NCBI GenBank assembly: GCA_900759475.1
Contig: CAAEVK010000037.1
Span: forward strand, 1-64,000
Reading direction: 5' to 3'
Length of the DNA stretch: 64,000 nt
DNA from: Clostridia bacterium
Lineage (GTDB): Bacteria > Bacillota > Clostridia > TANB77 > CAG-508
Under the pieces are notes generated by a model, which saw only the letters and a list, made by a program, of their open reading frames with translations, was not told the DNA's origin and ran no database searches. Within the stretch, counting starts at the first letter, position 1; the number at the start of each line of letters is the position of its first letter. Positions 25,261-34,168 of this stretch are shown here, piece by piece. Position numbers and translations under genes: made by a program.

Positions 25261-26538
25261 CTACTTATTTTTTATTATATCAATAACTGTTCCATACGTA
25301 TAAAAACTGCCAATGATGAAATTTGCTGTGCTCAAATCACTATTCATAGCCTCATCTATTGCGTCATCTAAACTCTTTTTATATATTTTATTAATATCAG
25401 CGAATTGTTTCATGCATTCATACAATTCGTCACTTGATGCATAAGTTTCTGAATTATTCCCTGAAGTTAAAATAAATACAGCCTCTTTGTCCTCAGCAAT
25501 TAATTTCAACATTTTATTGTAATCTTTTCTTTTTAATATTGAAATAATATAAACTCTTTTCATTTTTGTATAATACATTTTTATCATATCTTGCAAGTTT
25601 TTTATTGCGGGTTCATTATGTGCACCATCATAAATGATTATAGGTTTATCATTTATTTGTTCCATTCTGGCCCTATGTATAACTGTTTTTAGTCCTATTT
25701 GAATACTTTCAGAATTAACATGATAACCTAATTCATTTAATATTTTAAATACTTCTATACATAAGCATGCATTTTGAACTTGAACTCTTCCTTTTAGATT
25801 TATAATTATATTTTTAAAGTTTTTGTAATCAAAATATTGGAAATTATTATCAAAAGAATAATTGGAAATATCCGATTTATTAATAATATGTAGAATATTA
25901 TTTTTATTTTTACATTCAGTAATAAATACATTATCAATATCTGGTTCTTGATTAAATATTACTGTATTAGAATTTTCTTTTATAATTCCTGCTTTTTGAT
26001 ATGCTATTTCTGATAATGTATTTCCAAGTATGTGCATATGGTCATAACCAATTGAAGTAATAACACTTACGAGTGGATTATTTATTATATTTGTACAATC
26101 ATATAATCCTCCTAGTCCTGTTCCTAACACAACAAAATCGCATTTTTTTTCCTTAAAATATAAAAATGCCATTGTTGTTTCTAATTCAAATAATGTAACA
26201 GGTATATCGTTTTGTGAATTATATTTTTCTATTGAAGGATTAATTTTATTTATTAATTTCTCCATTTCAATATTACTAATGTTATTATTATTTACACTTA
26301 TTCTTTCATTATATTGTATTAAATGTGGACTTATAAATTTTCCTACAGTATACCCTTCCTTTATTAATACATTTGTAATCATTTCTGTTACACTACCTTT
26401 TCCATTTGTGCCAGCAATATGAATTATTTTTAGCTCGTCTTCTGGATGTCTAAATTCCTCCATTAAAAATTTCATTGCTTTTAAACTTGGATTTTTAGTT
26501 CCTTTAAAAAAATTTGATAAATATCTTTCTATATCCAT
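25261..26538 (-). CDS. folC: Folylpolyglutamate/dihydrofolate synthase
   Basis: 425 residues. The Mur-ligase-type P-loop H-I-A-G-T-N-G-K-G-S-V is near residue 42, then K-F-I-S-P-H-L, then V-L-G-T-G-L-G-G-L-Y-D-C-T-N, with Y-D-G-A-H-N-E-P-A starting the C-terminal domain. It adds glutamate to folates, trapping them in the cell. It is the last gene of a unit FolT-EcfA-EcfT-FolC under a THF riboswitch, so folate is brought in and retained by one operon. It begins 11 bases after ecfT. Confidence 0.92.
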   Translation of the reverse strand: MDIERYLSNFFKGTKNPSLKAMKFLMEEFRHPEDELKIIHIAGTNGKGSVTEMITNVLIKEGYTVGKFISPHLIQYNERISVNNNNISNIEMEKLINKINPSIEKYNSQNDIPVTLFELETTMAFLYFKEKKCDFVVLGTGLGGLYDCTNIINNPLVSVITSIGYDHMHILGNTLSEIAYQKAGIIKENSNTVIFNQEPDIDNVFITECKNKNNILHIINKSDISNYSFDNNFQYFDYKNFKNIIINLKGRVQVQNACLCIEVFKILNELGYHVNSESIQIGLKTVIHRARMEQINDKPIIIYDGAHNEPAIKNLQDMIKMYYTKMKRVYIISILKRKDYNKMLKLIAEDKEAVFILTSGNNSETYASSDELYECMKQFADINKIYKKSLDDAIDEAMNSDLSTANFIIGSFYTYGTVIDIIKNK

Positions 26539-26549
26539 TCTTTACGCTC

Positions 26550-27113
26550 CTATTCTAGATAACCTTTTACAATTAATGTTTTTTCAAGTTCATCTGTTCT
26601 TTTTAATATTGAAATCATTATTGGCTTAATATATAAATCTAAATTATTCAGTTTAAATTTATATCCTTTTGATTTAAGCGAATTCTTTGTTTGCTCTAAT
26701 TCTTCACTTAATATCGGAATCATGCATAATGCTATTGATATTATAAGGCTAATATCTTTGACATTTATTTTAAAAATGTATAATGGTTTTAAGATTATTT
26801 CTATTGTTTGTGCAAATTCTAAAATATCAAATGTAGTAGAAAAAATATAAGTAAAGTTATATGCAATTAAAATCCTTATACCTAAAACAATACCATCTTC
26901 AATACTTCCAAATATTATATTGATTATTGCAGTAAAAATTACTAATATCATTATTATTTTAATGTTCTTTAAAAAGGCTAAAAACTTTGCATTAAGCATT
27001 TTACTAATTACAAAATTAATTATTATATATATGCCAAGAATTCTATAATTTTTTAAACTAAATATAGCTATAATATATATAACAAAAAATAATAATTTAA
27101 ATATATTTTTCAC
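26550..27113 (-). CDS. ecfT: ECF transporter transmembrane protein EcfT (folate unit)
   Basis: 187 residues with about five membrane helices. The cytoplasmic C-terminal region keeps two short helices with S-K-G and V-K-G, corresponding to the Ala-Arg-Gly coupling motifs. It is shorter than usual EcfT proteins (about 260). It overlaps ecfA by four bases. It should join one folate S-component to the ATPases; only one ATPase gene is present, so the ATPase either pairs with itself or uses a chromosomal partner. Confidence 0.85.
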   Translation of the reverse strand: MKNIFKLLFFVIYIIAIFSLKNYRILGIYIIINFVISKMLNAKFLAFLKNIKIIMILVIFTAIINIIFGSIEDGIVLGIRILIAYNFTYIFSTTFDILEFAQTIEIILKPLYIFKINVKDISLIISIALCMIPILSEELEQTKNSLKSKGYKFKLNNLDLYIKPIMISILKRTDELEKTLIVKGYLE

Positions 27114-27916
27114 GGATTACACACCTTTACAATTTTATCTATCATTTCTTGAATTGTCCATTCTTCTAAATTTATATTTTGTCCATTTTCCTTTAATCTC
27201 AAAATTATCTGAATGACATCAGGTATTCTTATATCACATTTTTGTAATACTTGAATATTTTCTAATAATTTGTTTTTTTCAATTACATGTTTAACTTTTT
27301 TATTCTCTAATATTAAAATTCTATCTGATAATAATATTTCATTGATATTATTTGTAACAAAAATGATTGTCTTTTTATGTACTCTTAATTGTTGAATTAT
27401 TTGATAAATAGTATCCTTTTCTTTAGAGTCAATCATTGTAGTAGGTTCATCTAATAATATATACTTTGGATTTATAGCTAAAACACTAGCTATATTTATT
27501 CTTTGTTTCTGACCTAAAGATAGATTATATGTATTACTTTGCTCCTTATTACTTAAATTTACTTCATTAAGTGCATTTTTTATTTTTTCTTTTCTATTTT
27601 CTATTTTTAGATTTTTCAGTGCAAATTCTATATCATCAAATACTTTTGGAAAAAGTATTTGAGTCTCAGGACTTTGGAAAACTATACCCACTTCTTTTCT
27701 TAAATTTTTTCTTTTAAAAATATCTATATTATCTATAAAAATATTTCCTGATGAAGGTTTGATTATTCCCGCAATAAGTTTTAGAAGCGTAGATTTACCA
27801 CATCCATTTTTACCAATTATACTTATAATCTCACCATCTTTTATTTGTAAATTTATATCGTTTAATATCATATCGTTTTTATTATACATATAACTTAAAT
27901 TTTTTATTTCAATCAT
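27110..27916 (-). CDS. ecfA: ECF transporter ATPase EcfA (folate unit)
   Basis: 268 residues. Walker A G-K-N-G-C-G-K-S-T, Q-loop V-F-Q-S-P-E-T-Q, signature L-S-L-G-Q-K-Q-R, Walker B Y-I-L-L-D-E-P-T. The N-terminal region M-I-E-I-K-N-L-S-Y-M-Y is usual for the group. The Q-loop form F-Q-x-P-E-x-Q is typical of ECF ATPases. It overlaps folT by eight bases and ecfT by four, so all three are translated as a unit. Confidence 0.9.
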   Translation of the reverse strand: MIEIKNLSYMYNKNDMILNDINLQIKDGEIISIIGKNGCGKSTLLKLIAGIIKPSSGNIFIDNIDIFKRKNLRKEVGIVFQSPETQILFPKVFDDIEFALKNLKIENRKEKIKNALNEVNLSNKEQSNTYNLSLGQKQRINIASVLAINPKYILLDEPTTMIDSKEKDTIYQIIQQLRVHKKTIIFVTNNINEILLSDRILILENKKVKHVIEKNKLLENIQVLQKCDIRIPDVIQIILRLKENGQNINLEEWTIQEMIDKIVKVCNP

Positions 27917-28463
27917 TTAATTTATTTTCCTTTACATTATTATTAAATAAATAAGTGTTTATTAATGGTCTTGTAAATTTTTCTATAACATATACTGTTA
28001 TGACTTGGATTGGCAACATCACGACTTGAGTTATAATTCTACTTGCCATAATTGCAACATATGCTCTACCATATAATATATGTATCCAAAAGGATGTTAT
28101 AAAAATATTTACACCCAATAATACTAATATACTACTAAAAATTAGTCTTATAATTAGTTTTTTATTTTCTAATTGCTTACCTTTATTATGTAAAAATATT
28201 CCGTATATTGCTCCTGAAATTGTTGCACTTAAGGTAAACCCTGGGAAATATGGTCCAAAAGGAAACAAAATGGCTCCAATAAGATCTCCTAACATCGCTA
28301 TTAACATACTATATTTATATCCCAACCATATTGCAGACATCATAATAGGAATAAAACTTAAACTTATTACTAAAATTTCTGTTTTTATTGATACAAATCT
28401 TGAAAGTATTATTAATATAGCAAGTAGCATTGCCGATAATACTATTTTTTTTATTTTTGACAT
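27909..28463 (-). CDS. folT: Folate-specific ECF S-component FolT
   Basis: 184 residues, six membrane helices. The N-terminal helix is followed by I-M-M-S-A-I-W-L-G-Y, and the folate-binding signature F-G-P-Y-F-P-G-F-T-L-S-A is clear. A THF riboswitch upstream and folC downstream support folate as the substrate. AAGGAAAGGGG precedes ATG. Acquired as cargo of a mobilizable element, it would let a folate auxotroph take up vitamin from its surroundings. Confidence 0.92.
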   Translation of the reverse strand: MSKIKKIVLSAMLLAILIILSRFVSIKTEILVISLSFIPIMMSAIWLGYKYSMLIAMLGDLIGAILFPFGPYFPGFTLSATISGAIYGIFLHNKGKQLENKKLIIRLIFSSILVLLGVNIFITSFWIHILYGRAYVAIMASRIITQVVMLPIQVITVYVIEKFTRPLINTYLFNNNVKENKLND

Positions 28464-28540
28464 AAAAAACCCCTTTCCTTATAGAGTTTTCGCACTATAA
28501 AGAAAGAGGTTTTTCCTCTTATTAAATCTTCTTTATAATA

Positions 28541-28628
28541 GCGGAATGCGAAAATAAATAAGCGTTTTTCTACTTGCCTTAACAACAACTTCCCGTTTGT
28601 TAAGTCTTGACTATTTATTTTCTACTCT
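28541..28628 (-). promoter_or_regulatory. THF riboswitch
   Basis: Read on the minus strand, A-G-A-G-T-A-G (28628) opens the element and G-C-A-T-T-C-C-G-C-T (28541) closes it, the conserved ends of THF (folE/folT) aptamers. Inner stems AAATAAATA/TATTTATTT and CTTAACAA/TTGTTAAG are in the expected places. Downstream, AAGAGG/CCTCTT with further pairing (28466-28540) forms the expression platform ahead of folT. Tetrahydrofolate should lower expression of the folate uptake unit. Confidence 0.85.
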
Positions 28629-28709
28629 ATTTACATTTTATTTTAAACCTAGTTAAACATTAGTATAACATTAATATTTAATTTTTACTATATATCATTG
28701 ATAGTATTT

Positions 28710-29816
28710 TTATTTATTTTTAATCATCCAATCATATAATTCTTCAGCAGTTATAATATTTTGTTTGAATTTTTTTATTTCTACTTGTGCAGATTTTTTC
28801 CATTTTTCAAAATCCTCTTTTAACTTCTTATCTTGTTTGTTTCTTGATACAGCATTAAATTTTTTATTATATGTTCTTCTATATTCTAATAATCCTGGAA
28901 TATTTTCTAAATTCTTTTTATAGGTTTGTCCAGCTCCTTTGTTTCTGCAAGTAGTTCCATCTTTGTGTAAAAAATCACAATAAATTTCATTCAATTTATT
29001 AGGAATAAAGTATCTGCCACAATTCTGACAAGTTCTTATTTGATCATTGTTTTGTATTAACTGACTCAATATAATAAAAAGTATATCTCCTAACTCGTTA
29101 CTAGTATATATATTAGATACTTTAAGCATTGATATGTCATAAGATAAATCGGAAAGAACAGTATCAAAAGAAGAATTTTTATAATCTTCTGCTTTATCAG
29201 AATATGTGTAGTTAATTATATTTGTATTATTAATATATTTATATAAATTTGTTTTTTGTTTTATTATAGAAGCAATAAATTTAGATTGTGTTGAATTATC
29301 TTTATATTCATTATTTTTATTTAAATTATATAAAAAATTTACAGCCTCTTTAAAATCTTTTTGAATAACTGATACACCATTTTCAATATATTTATGAAAA
29401 GTTTTAAAATCTTCTAATAAAAGTCTTTCACTAGAATAGTTATCTTTAAGCTTAAAAGATTTTGAATATTCTCCTAATAGTTCTATTCCATAAGCATAAT
29501 AAAAATTATCATATGAGTCTATAAAATCTGAAAAATCAGTATTTAAAAATCGTACTAGCATTAAACCTAATTTTTCAACATATGGTGTAAATCGTATAAA
29601 AGGCCATTTACTAATTTCTTGTTTTTTAAGTTTATAGTTAGCTATGCTATTAGTAGTCATTCTAGAAATGAGTTTAAGTTTAAGAAAGTCTTCTTTATCT
29701 ACATTTTCTATTTCACCTAATAGAAAGTTAGGAGTCAAAATATATTCCTCTTTTTTGTCACTATTAAACCATATATAAAAACCTTCAAAACACATGTCGT
29801 CTGGTATTTTTTTCAT
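28710..29816 (-). CDS. DUF6076-type protein with zinc-binding motif
   Basis: 368 residues, acidic and helical, with a C-terminal Cys cluster T-C-Q-N-C-G-R-Y-F-I-P then Y-C-D-F then C-R-N-K-G-A-G, matching the single zinc ribbon of DUF6076 proteins. The family is frequent on clostridial mobile elements; its function is unknown. It is divergent from the excisionase and has its own AAGGAGG site. It could be a regulator of the element, by position only. Confidence 0.65.
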   Translation of the reverse strand: MKKIPDDMCFEGFYIWFNSDKKEEYILTPNFLLGEIENVDKEDFLKLKLISRMTTNSIANYKLKKQEISKWPFIRFTPYVEKLGLMLVRFLNTDFSDFIDSYDNFYYAYGIELLGEYSKSFKLKDNYSSERLLLEDFKTFHKYIENGVSVIQKDFKEAVNFLYNLNKNNEYKDNSTQSKFIASIIKQKTNLYKYINNTNIINYTYSDKAEDYKNSSFDTVLSDLSYDISMLKVSNIYTSNELGDILFIILSQLIQNNDQIRTCQNCGRYFIPNKLNEIYCDFLHKDGTTCRNKGAGQTYKKNLENIPGLLEYRRTYNKKFNAVSRNKQDKKLKEDFEKWKKSAQVEIKKFKQNIITAEELYDWMIKNK

Positions 29817-29988
29817 TGAAACCTCCTTTGTGTAAAATTTTTGAAAGAATTATAAAATTGCTATTGACATTTTATAAAATCTAGTATATAATCAATTTGC
29901 AATTTAATATAAGTACTTAATATTTTACACATCATATTTATATGATACACTAGTATCAAAAAAAAGTCAACGAGAGGAGGCAAAATTT

Positions 29989-30177
29989 ATGCAGAATTTA
30001 CAAGAAATTAAACTTTACTCAACAAAAGATGTATGCGAATTATTGCATATAGGAAATGAAAAATGTTTGAAACTATTTCATTCAGAAGATTTTCCAAGTA
30101 TTAAAATAGGCAGAAAATTTTGGGTAAAAGCAGACTGTCTAAACGAATTTTTAAGTCATAAACAAATAATGGCTTAA
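29989..30177 (+). CDS. Excisionase-type helix-turn-helix protein
   Basis: 62 residues. L-Y-S-T-K-D-V-C-E-L-L-H-I-G is a MerR-like helix-turn-helix start, and P-S-I-K-I-G-R-K-F-W-V-K closes the wing, as in small Xis proteins. GAGAGGAGG lies upstream. A hairpin-forming leader lies between it and the integrase (AGGAAATACCCT at 30228 and AGGGTATTTCCT at 30286), which may limit integrase expression. Confidence 0.85.
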   Translation: MQNLQEIKLYSTKDVCELLHIGNEKCLKLFHSEDFPSIKIGRKFWVKADCLNEFLSHKQIMA

Positions 30178-30326
30178 ATAGAAAGAAGACTTAAATATGG
30201 AACATTTAAATCTTCTAAACGAACAGGAAATACCCTGTCCAAAATATTTATAAAAGTATTATACACCTAAAATTCAAATAGAGCAAGGGTATTTCCTTAA
30301 TTTTTTTAGAAATGGAGGAAATATAC

Positions 30327-31631
30327 ATGAATAAAAGAGGAATTACATCTGGAGTATATTCAGAAAAAAAGCCTAAGAGAAAATCAGATTTACCAATGTG
30401 TCCTACTTGTAGAAAATGTAAAGATAGGTCTATATGTCAAAACAGGAAAAAATTAAAATATTGTGAAACATGTAAAAAATGTACTGACAAAGAAAATTGC
30501 GATAAATTTTATCATTATCTAAGAGGCAGAGCTTTACTAACTATTGGTAAAGATATTGAAACAAGAGAACCTATCAGAAAATTATTTACAGGAGATACTG
30601 AAGAAGAAGCACTAGAGAATTTATATAAATACAAAATTGCAATGAAGGAATCAGGTAATGATTTAGATAATATTATTCAAAAAACAACTAAATCTATTGC
30701 TGATATTGGACAAGAAATTGAAGATTCAAAATTTAGAAAAGGAAAAACTAAAGGAAACGCTTATAGAACAAATATGGCAACATTAAATAGAATCAAATTA
30801 AATAACTTTGCAAATATTCCAATAGACAAAGTAAAGAAAAATCAAATTGAAAACTTTTTAGAAAAAGAAAGAGTAAAATCTAATTCAGTTATAAAGAAAG
30901 ATTATACGATGCTAAAAAGAATATTTGAAAATGCTTTTGATAATAGGTATATATCAAATAATTTATTTCAAGGAATTAACTTGATTGAAAAACCTAAAAG
31001 TACAAAGGAAGATAAAGATGTAAAAGCATTGAGCTATACAGAGCAAAGCAAATTCGTTGATTATCTAGAAAGAAATAATGTAAAACATAAAAACATTCTT
31101 CTAATTTGCCTATATACAGGGATGAGAATTGGAGAAGTTTTAGCACTAAACTATAAAGAAGATATTGATCTTGATAGTATGCAAATACTTGTTAGAAGAA
31201 CTTTGACTAAAAATAAAGAAGGTAAAACAATAGTCGGTCCACCTAAAACTAATAACGGAAAAAGAATTTTACAAATTAATGAATTGACTGAAAAAGTATT
31301 AAAAGATTCAATACAAAATATTAAGAAGAACAAAAATAATGTGTTGTTCTGTCATCCAGATGGAAAGTTGATAGAAACAAATACTATAAACTCTCATTTT
31401 AAAAGAGTTTACAAAAATGCAGGAATAACTGGAACATATAGTGTTCATTGCTTAAGACATACTTATGCAACAAGATGTATAGAGGCTGGAGTAGAATTAC
31501 CAGTATTGCAAGCACTAATGGGACATGCAGATATTCAAACAACAATAAATGCTTATGGAGATATTTATAAGTATCTCGAAGTGCAAAATCATAAAAAATA
31601 TGTAGATTATGTCAAAAATGGAAGAATATAA
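30327..31631 (+). CDS. int: Tyrosine integrase with Cys-rich N-terminus
   Basis: 434 residues from ATG 30327 behind ATGGAGGAA. The catalytic set is present: Y-T-G-M-R-I-G-E, H-C-L-R-H-T-Y-A-T-R, L-M-G-H-A-D-I-Q-T-T and the Tyr in N-A-Y-G-D-I. Unusual is the N-terminus (residues 15-55): C-P-T-C-R-K-C-K-D-R-S-I-C, then C-E-T-C-K-K-C-T-D-K-E-N-C, at least eight Cys in two repeated modules likely to hold zinc, before the normal arm-binding domain. The enzyme joins the element at tRNA-Pro, 97 bases from its stop. Confidence 0.9.
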   Translation: MNKRGITSGVYSEKKPKRKSDLPMCPTCRKCKDRSICQNRKKLKYCETCKKCTDKENCDKFYHYLRGRALLTIGKDIETREPIRKLFTGDTEEEALENLYKYKIAMKESGNDLDNIIQKTTKSIADIGQEIEDSKFRKGKTKGNAYRTNMATLNRIKLNNFANIPIDKVKKNQIENFLEKERVKSNSVIKKDYTMLKRIFENAFDNRYISNNLFQGINLIEKPKSTKEDKDVKALSYTEQSKFVDYLERNNVKHKNILLICLYTGMRIGEVLALNYKEDIDLDSMQILVRRTLTKNKEGKTIVGPPKTNNGKRILQINELTEKVLKDSIQNIKKNKNNVLFCHPDGKLIETNTINSHFKRVYKNAGITGTYSVHCLRHTYATRCIEAGVELPVLQALMGHADIQTTINAYGDIYKYLEVQNHKKYVDYVKNGRI

Positions 31632-31727
31632 AATAAATAGAACTGTTTGGAAAAATTGTTCAGAAAAGAAATATCAACAACTTTAAAGTATTGATATAAA
31701 ATGAAAAATAATCGTTGACACTCGTTA

Positions 31728-31740
31728 GTCACCTCGACCA
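31728..31740 (+). repeat. attR of the tRNA-Pro element
   Basis: gtcacctcgacca repeats the tRNA-Pro 3' end with one change (C to T). It marks the right boundary of the mobilizable element. Confidence 0.75.
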
Positions 31741-31747
31741 GAAATGT

Positions 31748-31788
31748 AGCTGTTTTCAAGAAAATTTAAGAGAACTTGAAAACAGCTT
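31748..31788. terminator. Hairpin next to attR
   Basis: AGCTGTTTTCAAG and CTTGAAAACAGCT form a 13-bp stem followed by TTTTG; it can stop transcription from either side, including the small gene on the minus strand. Confidence 0.65.
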
Positions 31789-31924
31789 TTGATATTAAAA
31801 GATACCATTTTGAAAATTCTATAATCAAATCTATTTGCTTATATTTTATTATATTTTCTCTTTCAGTATCAGACATTTGAGCCAAAGTTTTATCATAATT
31901 GTAAAGATTATTTTTTAATTTCAT
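31766..31924 (-). CDS. Short reading frame overlapping the UDG-like gene, possibly truncated
   Basis: 52 residues, charged and helical (N-Y-D-K-T-L-A-Q-M-S-D-T-E-R-E), starting 17 bases inside the end of the UDG-like gene. Its C-terminus runs into the hairpin beside attR, so it may be the front part of a gene cut when the element inserted, or not a gene. No family recognised. Confidence 0.3.
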   Translation of the reverse strand: MKLKNNLYNYDKTLAQMSDTERENIIKYKQIDLIIEFSKWYLLISKAVFKFS

Positions 31925-32564
31925 TTTTGATAATCCATTTTATATCTTCTATTGATTTATCAATATTAAATCTTCCATTTCCTACTGGGTAATATACAGA
32001 GTAAAATCTATATTCATTATTATTAATTGTATCAGTAAATAATTGTTTTCTACATTGTGAAACAGAAATTTTCTTGTTTAATACAATTGAACTAACTTGA
32101 TTGCCAAATAAAACTATTACTTTTGGTTTTATAATATCTATTTCTTGTTTTAATAAATCCAAGTATTCTTCGTAAACACTATTAGGCAATTCCCTTGCAT
32201 CTATTTGAGTACATTTCCCCAAATTAGTTATAAAATATTTATGTGTTTTTACATCGCTATATACTTGTTTTGCAAATTCTTCTGTCCATTCTGAACCTTT
32301 TATTTCTTTTATTTTTTTATAAATTTTATTATCCATCAAATTTAGTTTGTAAAATAAATCCCAAATGTTTTTTGTTCCTATCCATGGAGACTTTATTCCT
32401 TTCCATTCTTTAGAAGATGCTATATTCCTTCCAGTTGGATTCATAAATACAAAACATATATCTGGATTTTCTATACATCCTCCATTATAAATTGAGTCAA
32501 GTTCTTTTGCTCCATATTTTATTTGTAACTTATCATATTCTTTTTTTAAATTCTCTAATTGCAT
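31908..32564 (-). CDS. Uracil-DNA-glycosylase-like fold protein
   Basis: 218 residues. I-C-F-V-F-M-N-P-T-G-R-N corresponds to motif 1 of the UDG superfamily, followed by G-T-K-N-I-W-D-L-F-Y and a strand K-P-K-V-I-V-L-F-G-N-Q-V as in families 4-5 and their relatives. The iron-sulfur cysteines of family 4 are not evident. It is placed 12 bases after a radical SAM gene of the spore photoproduct lyase type, so the pair may act together on damaged DNA or a modified base. Activity is unproven. Confidence 0.7.
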   Translation of the reverse strand: MQLENLKKEYDKLQIKYGAKELDSIYNGGCIENPDICFVFMNPTGRNIASSKEWKGIKSPWIGTKNIWDLFYKLNLMDNKIYKKIKEIKGSEWTEEFAKQVYSDVKTHKYFITNLGKCTQIDARELPNSVYEEYLDLLKQEIDIIKPKVIVLFGNQVSSIVLNKKISVSQCRKQLFTDTINNNEYRFYSVYYPVGNGRFNIDKSIEDIKWIIKNEIKK

Positions 32565-32576
32565 AACTTACTACTC

Positions 32577-33416
32577 CTAATTTTTAATCTGTTTTTTCTT
32601 ATTTTTTACTAATTCTTCGTGATAAAAGTAGTTTATATATTTTACATTATTATTTTCGCAATATGCTTGAATCTCTTTTGATAAATCATACCAATATTGT
32701 TTATTTTCATTAATATAAATATTATTATATTTATTTATTAATTTAGGATATTTTTCTTGGATATAAAATAATATCTTTGTTTTGTAATCTCCTCTTAAAT
32801 TCAAATTTTCAAACCAGTATTCATTAACATATTGTTTACTTACTTCTATAATTTCTTTAAAATTTGTTATATATGGAAATATTGGCGACATAAATAAAAC
32901 TGTATATATTCCATTATTATAAAGTTTTTTTAAAGTCTGTAACCTTTCTTGTATAGAACTAGCCTTATCCATGTCATTTTTAAAATTCTTGTCTAATGTA
33001 TTAATAGATATTGATACTGTTAAGTTTTTCATTTGCTTTAATAAGTCCATATCTCTTAAAATCAACTTTGATTTAGTTGAAATATTTAATTCACAATCTA
33101 CGTCTACTAGTTGTTTTAATATATTTCTTGTTAATTGGTATTTTTCTTCAAATTGATTATAACAATCAGTTACTGAAGATAAAAATACTCTTTTATTTCT
33201 TAGCTTATTTACACTAATTTTTTTATCACAGTGTTTTATATCAATAAAAGTTCCCCAATCTTCTTTATGCCCCGTAAACTTTTTCATAAAACTTGCATAA
33301 CAATATTTGCATCCATGAGGACAACCTACATAAGGATTTATTACATAATCACTAGCTGGTAAATTTGATTTTGTTACATAGTCATTTACTTTTATTTGTT
33401 TTTCAATAATTTCCAT
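32577..33416 (-). CDS. Radical SAM protein (spore photoproduct lyase-like group)
   Basis: 279 residues from ATG 33416, seven bases after AGGAG. The iron-sulfur motif is in N-P-Y-V-G-C-P-H-G-C-K-Y-C-Y-A (Cx3Cx2C), followed by S-S-V-T-D-C-Y and S-T-K-S-K-L-I-L-R-D. This is the Rv2578c/SplB-type branch of radical SAM enzymes. Its substrate is unknown. It heads a two- or three-gene minus-strand unit with the UDG-like gene. Confidence 0.8.
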   Translation of the reverse strand: MEIIEKQIKVNDYVTKSNLPASDYVINPYVGCPHGCKYCYASFMKKFTGHKEDWGTFIDIKHCDKKISVNKLRNKRVFLSSVTDCYNQFEEKYQLTRNILKQLVDVDCELNISTKSKLILRDMDLLKQMKNLTVSISINTLDKNFKNDMDKASSIQERLQTLKKLYNNGIYTVLFMSPIFPYITNFKEIIEVSKQYVNEYWFENLNLRGDYKTKILFYIQEKYPKLINKYNNIYINENKQYWYDLSKEIQAYCENNNVKYINYFYHEELVKNKKKQIKN

Positions 33417-33434
33417 AAACACTCCTATCGTAAA

Positions 33435-33608
33435 TTATAATACATTTATTTCTAAAGTAATAATTTTATTTCTTTGCTCTATATGTAGTCCACATTTATT
33501 TTCATTTTTTACAATATCGCAAATTGTCCTTTCAAAATTATAAAATTTTATAGTATTTCCAAATGGCAATTTTATTTTTATCACACCAAGTTCTATATTT
33601 TTTATAAC
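33435..33608 (-). pseudogene. Remnant of an AbiEi-type antitoxin
   Basis: On the minus strand an open stretch without a start reads I-K-L-P-F-G-N-T-I-K-F-Y-N-F-E-R-T-I-C-D-I-V-K-N, close to the middle of AbiEi antitoxins (the usual E-R-T-I-C-D motif), then stops at 33435. There is no N-terminal helix-turn-helix and no AbiEii toxin nearby, so it is a decayed piece of a type IV toxin-antitoxin system. The rest of 33612-34168 contains a repeat copy (33809-33883) and otherwise nothing I can identify. Confidence 0.6.
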
Positions 33609-33808
33609 TTTTCATAATTTTACACTCACACTGAAAACATATCATTTTTTAAGTGTAATAGTCAACTAAATAAAATAATATTGTTAAATTTTTCTTTTTT
33701 TAATTTTTTTGAAATTTTTTAACATTTTTCATACCATATGCCATTACTTATGAAGTGGATTGATTTAATTATTTTATTGTTTCAGAGAAATTGCAGATTT
33801 TTTCAAAA

Positions 33809-33883
33809 CAACAAGGTTAAGCACCTCGATTCGTGCGGTTTGCGAAGCAAACCTGTACATGTAACGAAGTCACTTTTGTTGTT
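33809..33883 (-). repeat. Dispersed palindromic repeat, copy A
   Basis: Core 33829-33869 contains the inner palindrome GTTTGC-TTC-GCAAAC (minus strand) flanked by TGTACAG and CGCACGAAT, and ends with ACAACAA arms. It matches copies at 38378-38420 and 61251-61291 and, less well, 41574-41640. Confidence 0.7.
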
Positions 33884-34168
33884 ATGACACTGAAACAATG
33901 TATTAAATTCAGTTTTATAGTTAAATTAACATTAATGTAATTGCCAACGCAACTATTAGGTTATGGTGACAATCAGGTTAATTTTTAAAGAATATAGGTT
34001 TAAAATTTTAAATTCAAATTTCAAAAATAAGGTTAAAGTTTAAAATCCAGTAATTACAAAAGATATATATTTACTAGTGGACTAACACAAACATTAATAC
34101 CGCTAATCAAAGCTATTAACAAATATAAAGTAAAAAGAATACAATATTATACAAGGGGGAATAAAACA

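Larger units (their letters stand above)
21053..31740. mobile_element. Integrative mobilizable element in tRNA-Pro
   Basis: The 3' end of tRNA-Pro (gtcaccccgacca, 21053-21065) recurs as gtcacctcgacca at 31728-31740, one mismatch in 13. Between the two copies lie a RepA_N-type replication gene, oriT-like hairpins, a MobV relaxase, an excisionase and a tyrosine integrase reading toward the right copy. No conjugation pore genes are present, so it must use a helper. Cargo: an ATP-grasp gene, a folate uptake unit and a DUF6076 gene. The size is 10.7 kb. Confidence 0.85.

Noticed and set aside
33781..33900. CRISPR array at the palindromic repeat
   Set aside because: Single copies far apart with no regular spacers and no cas genes in the window.
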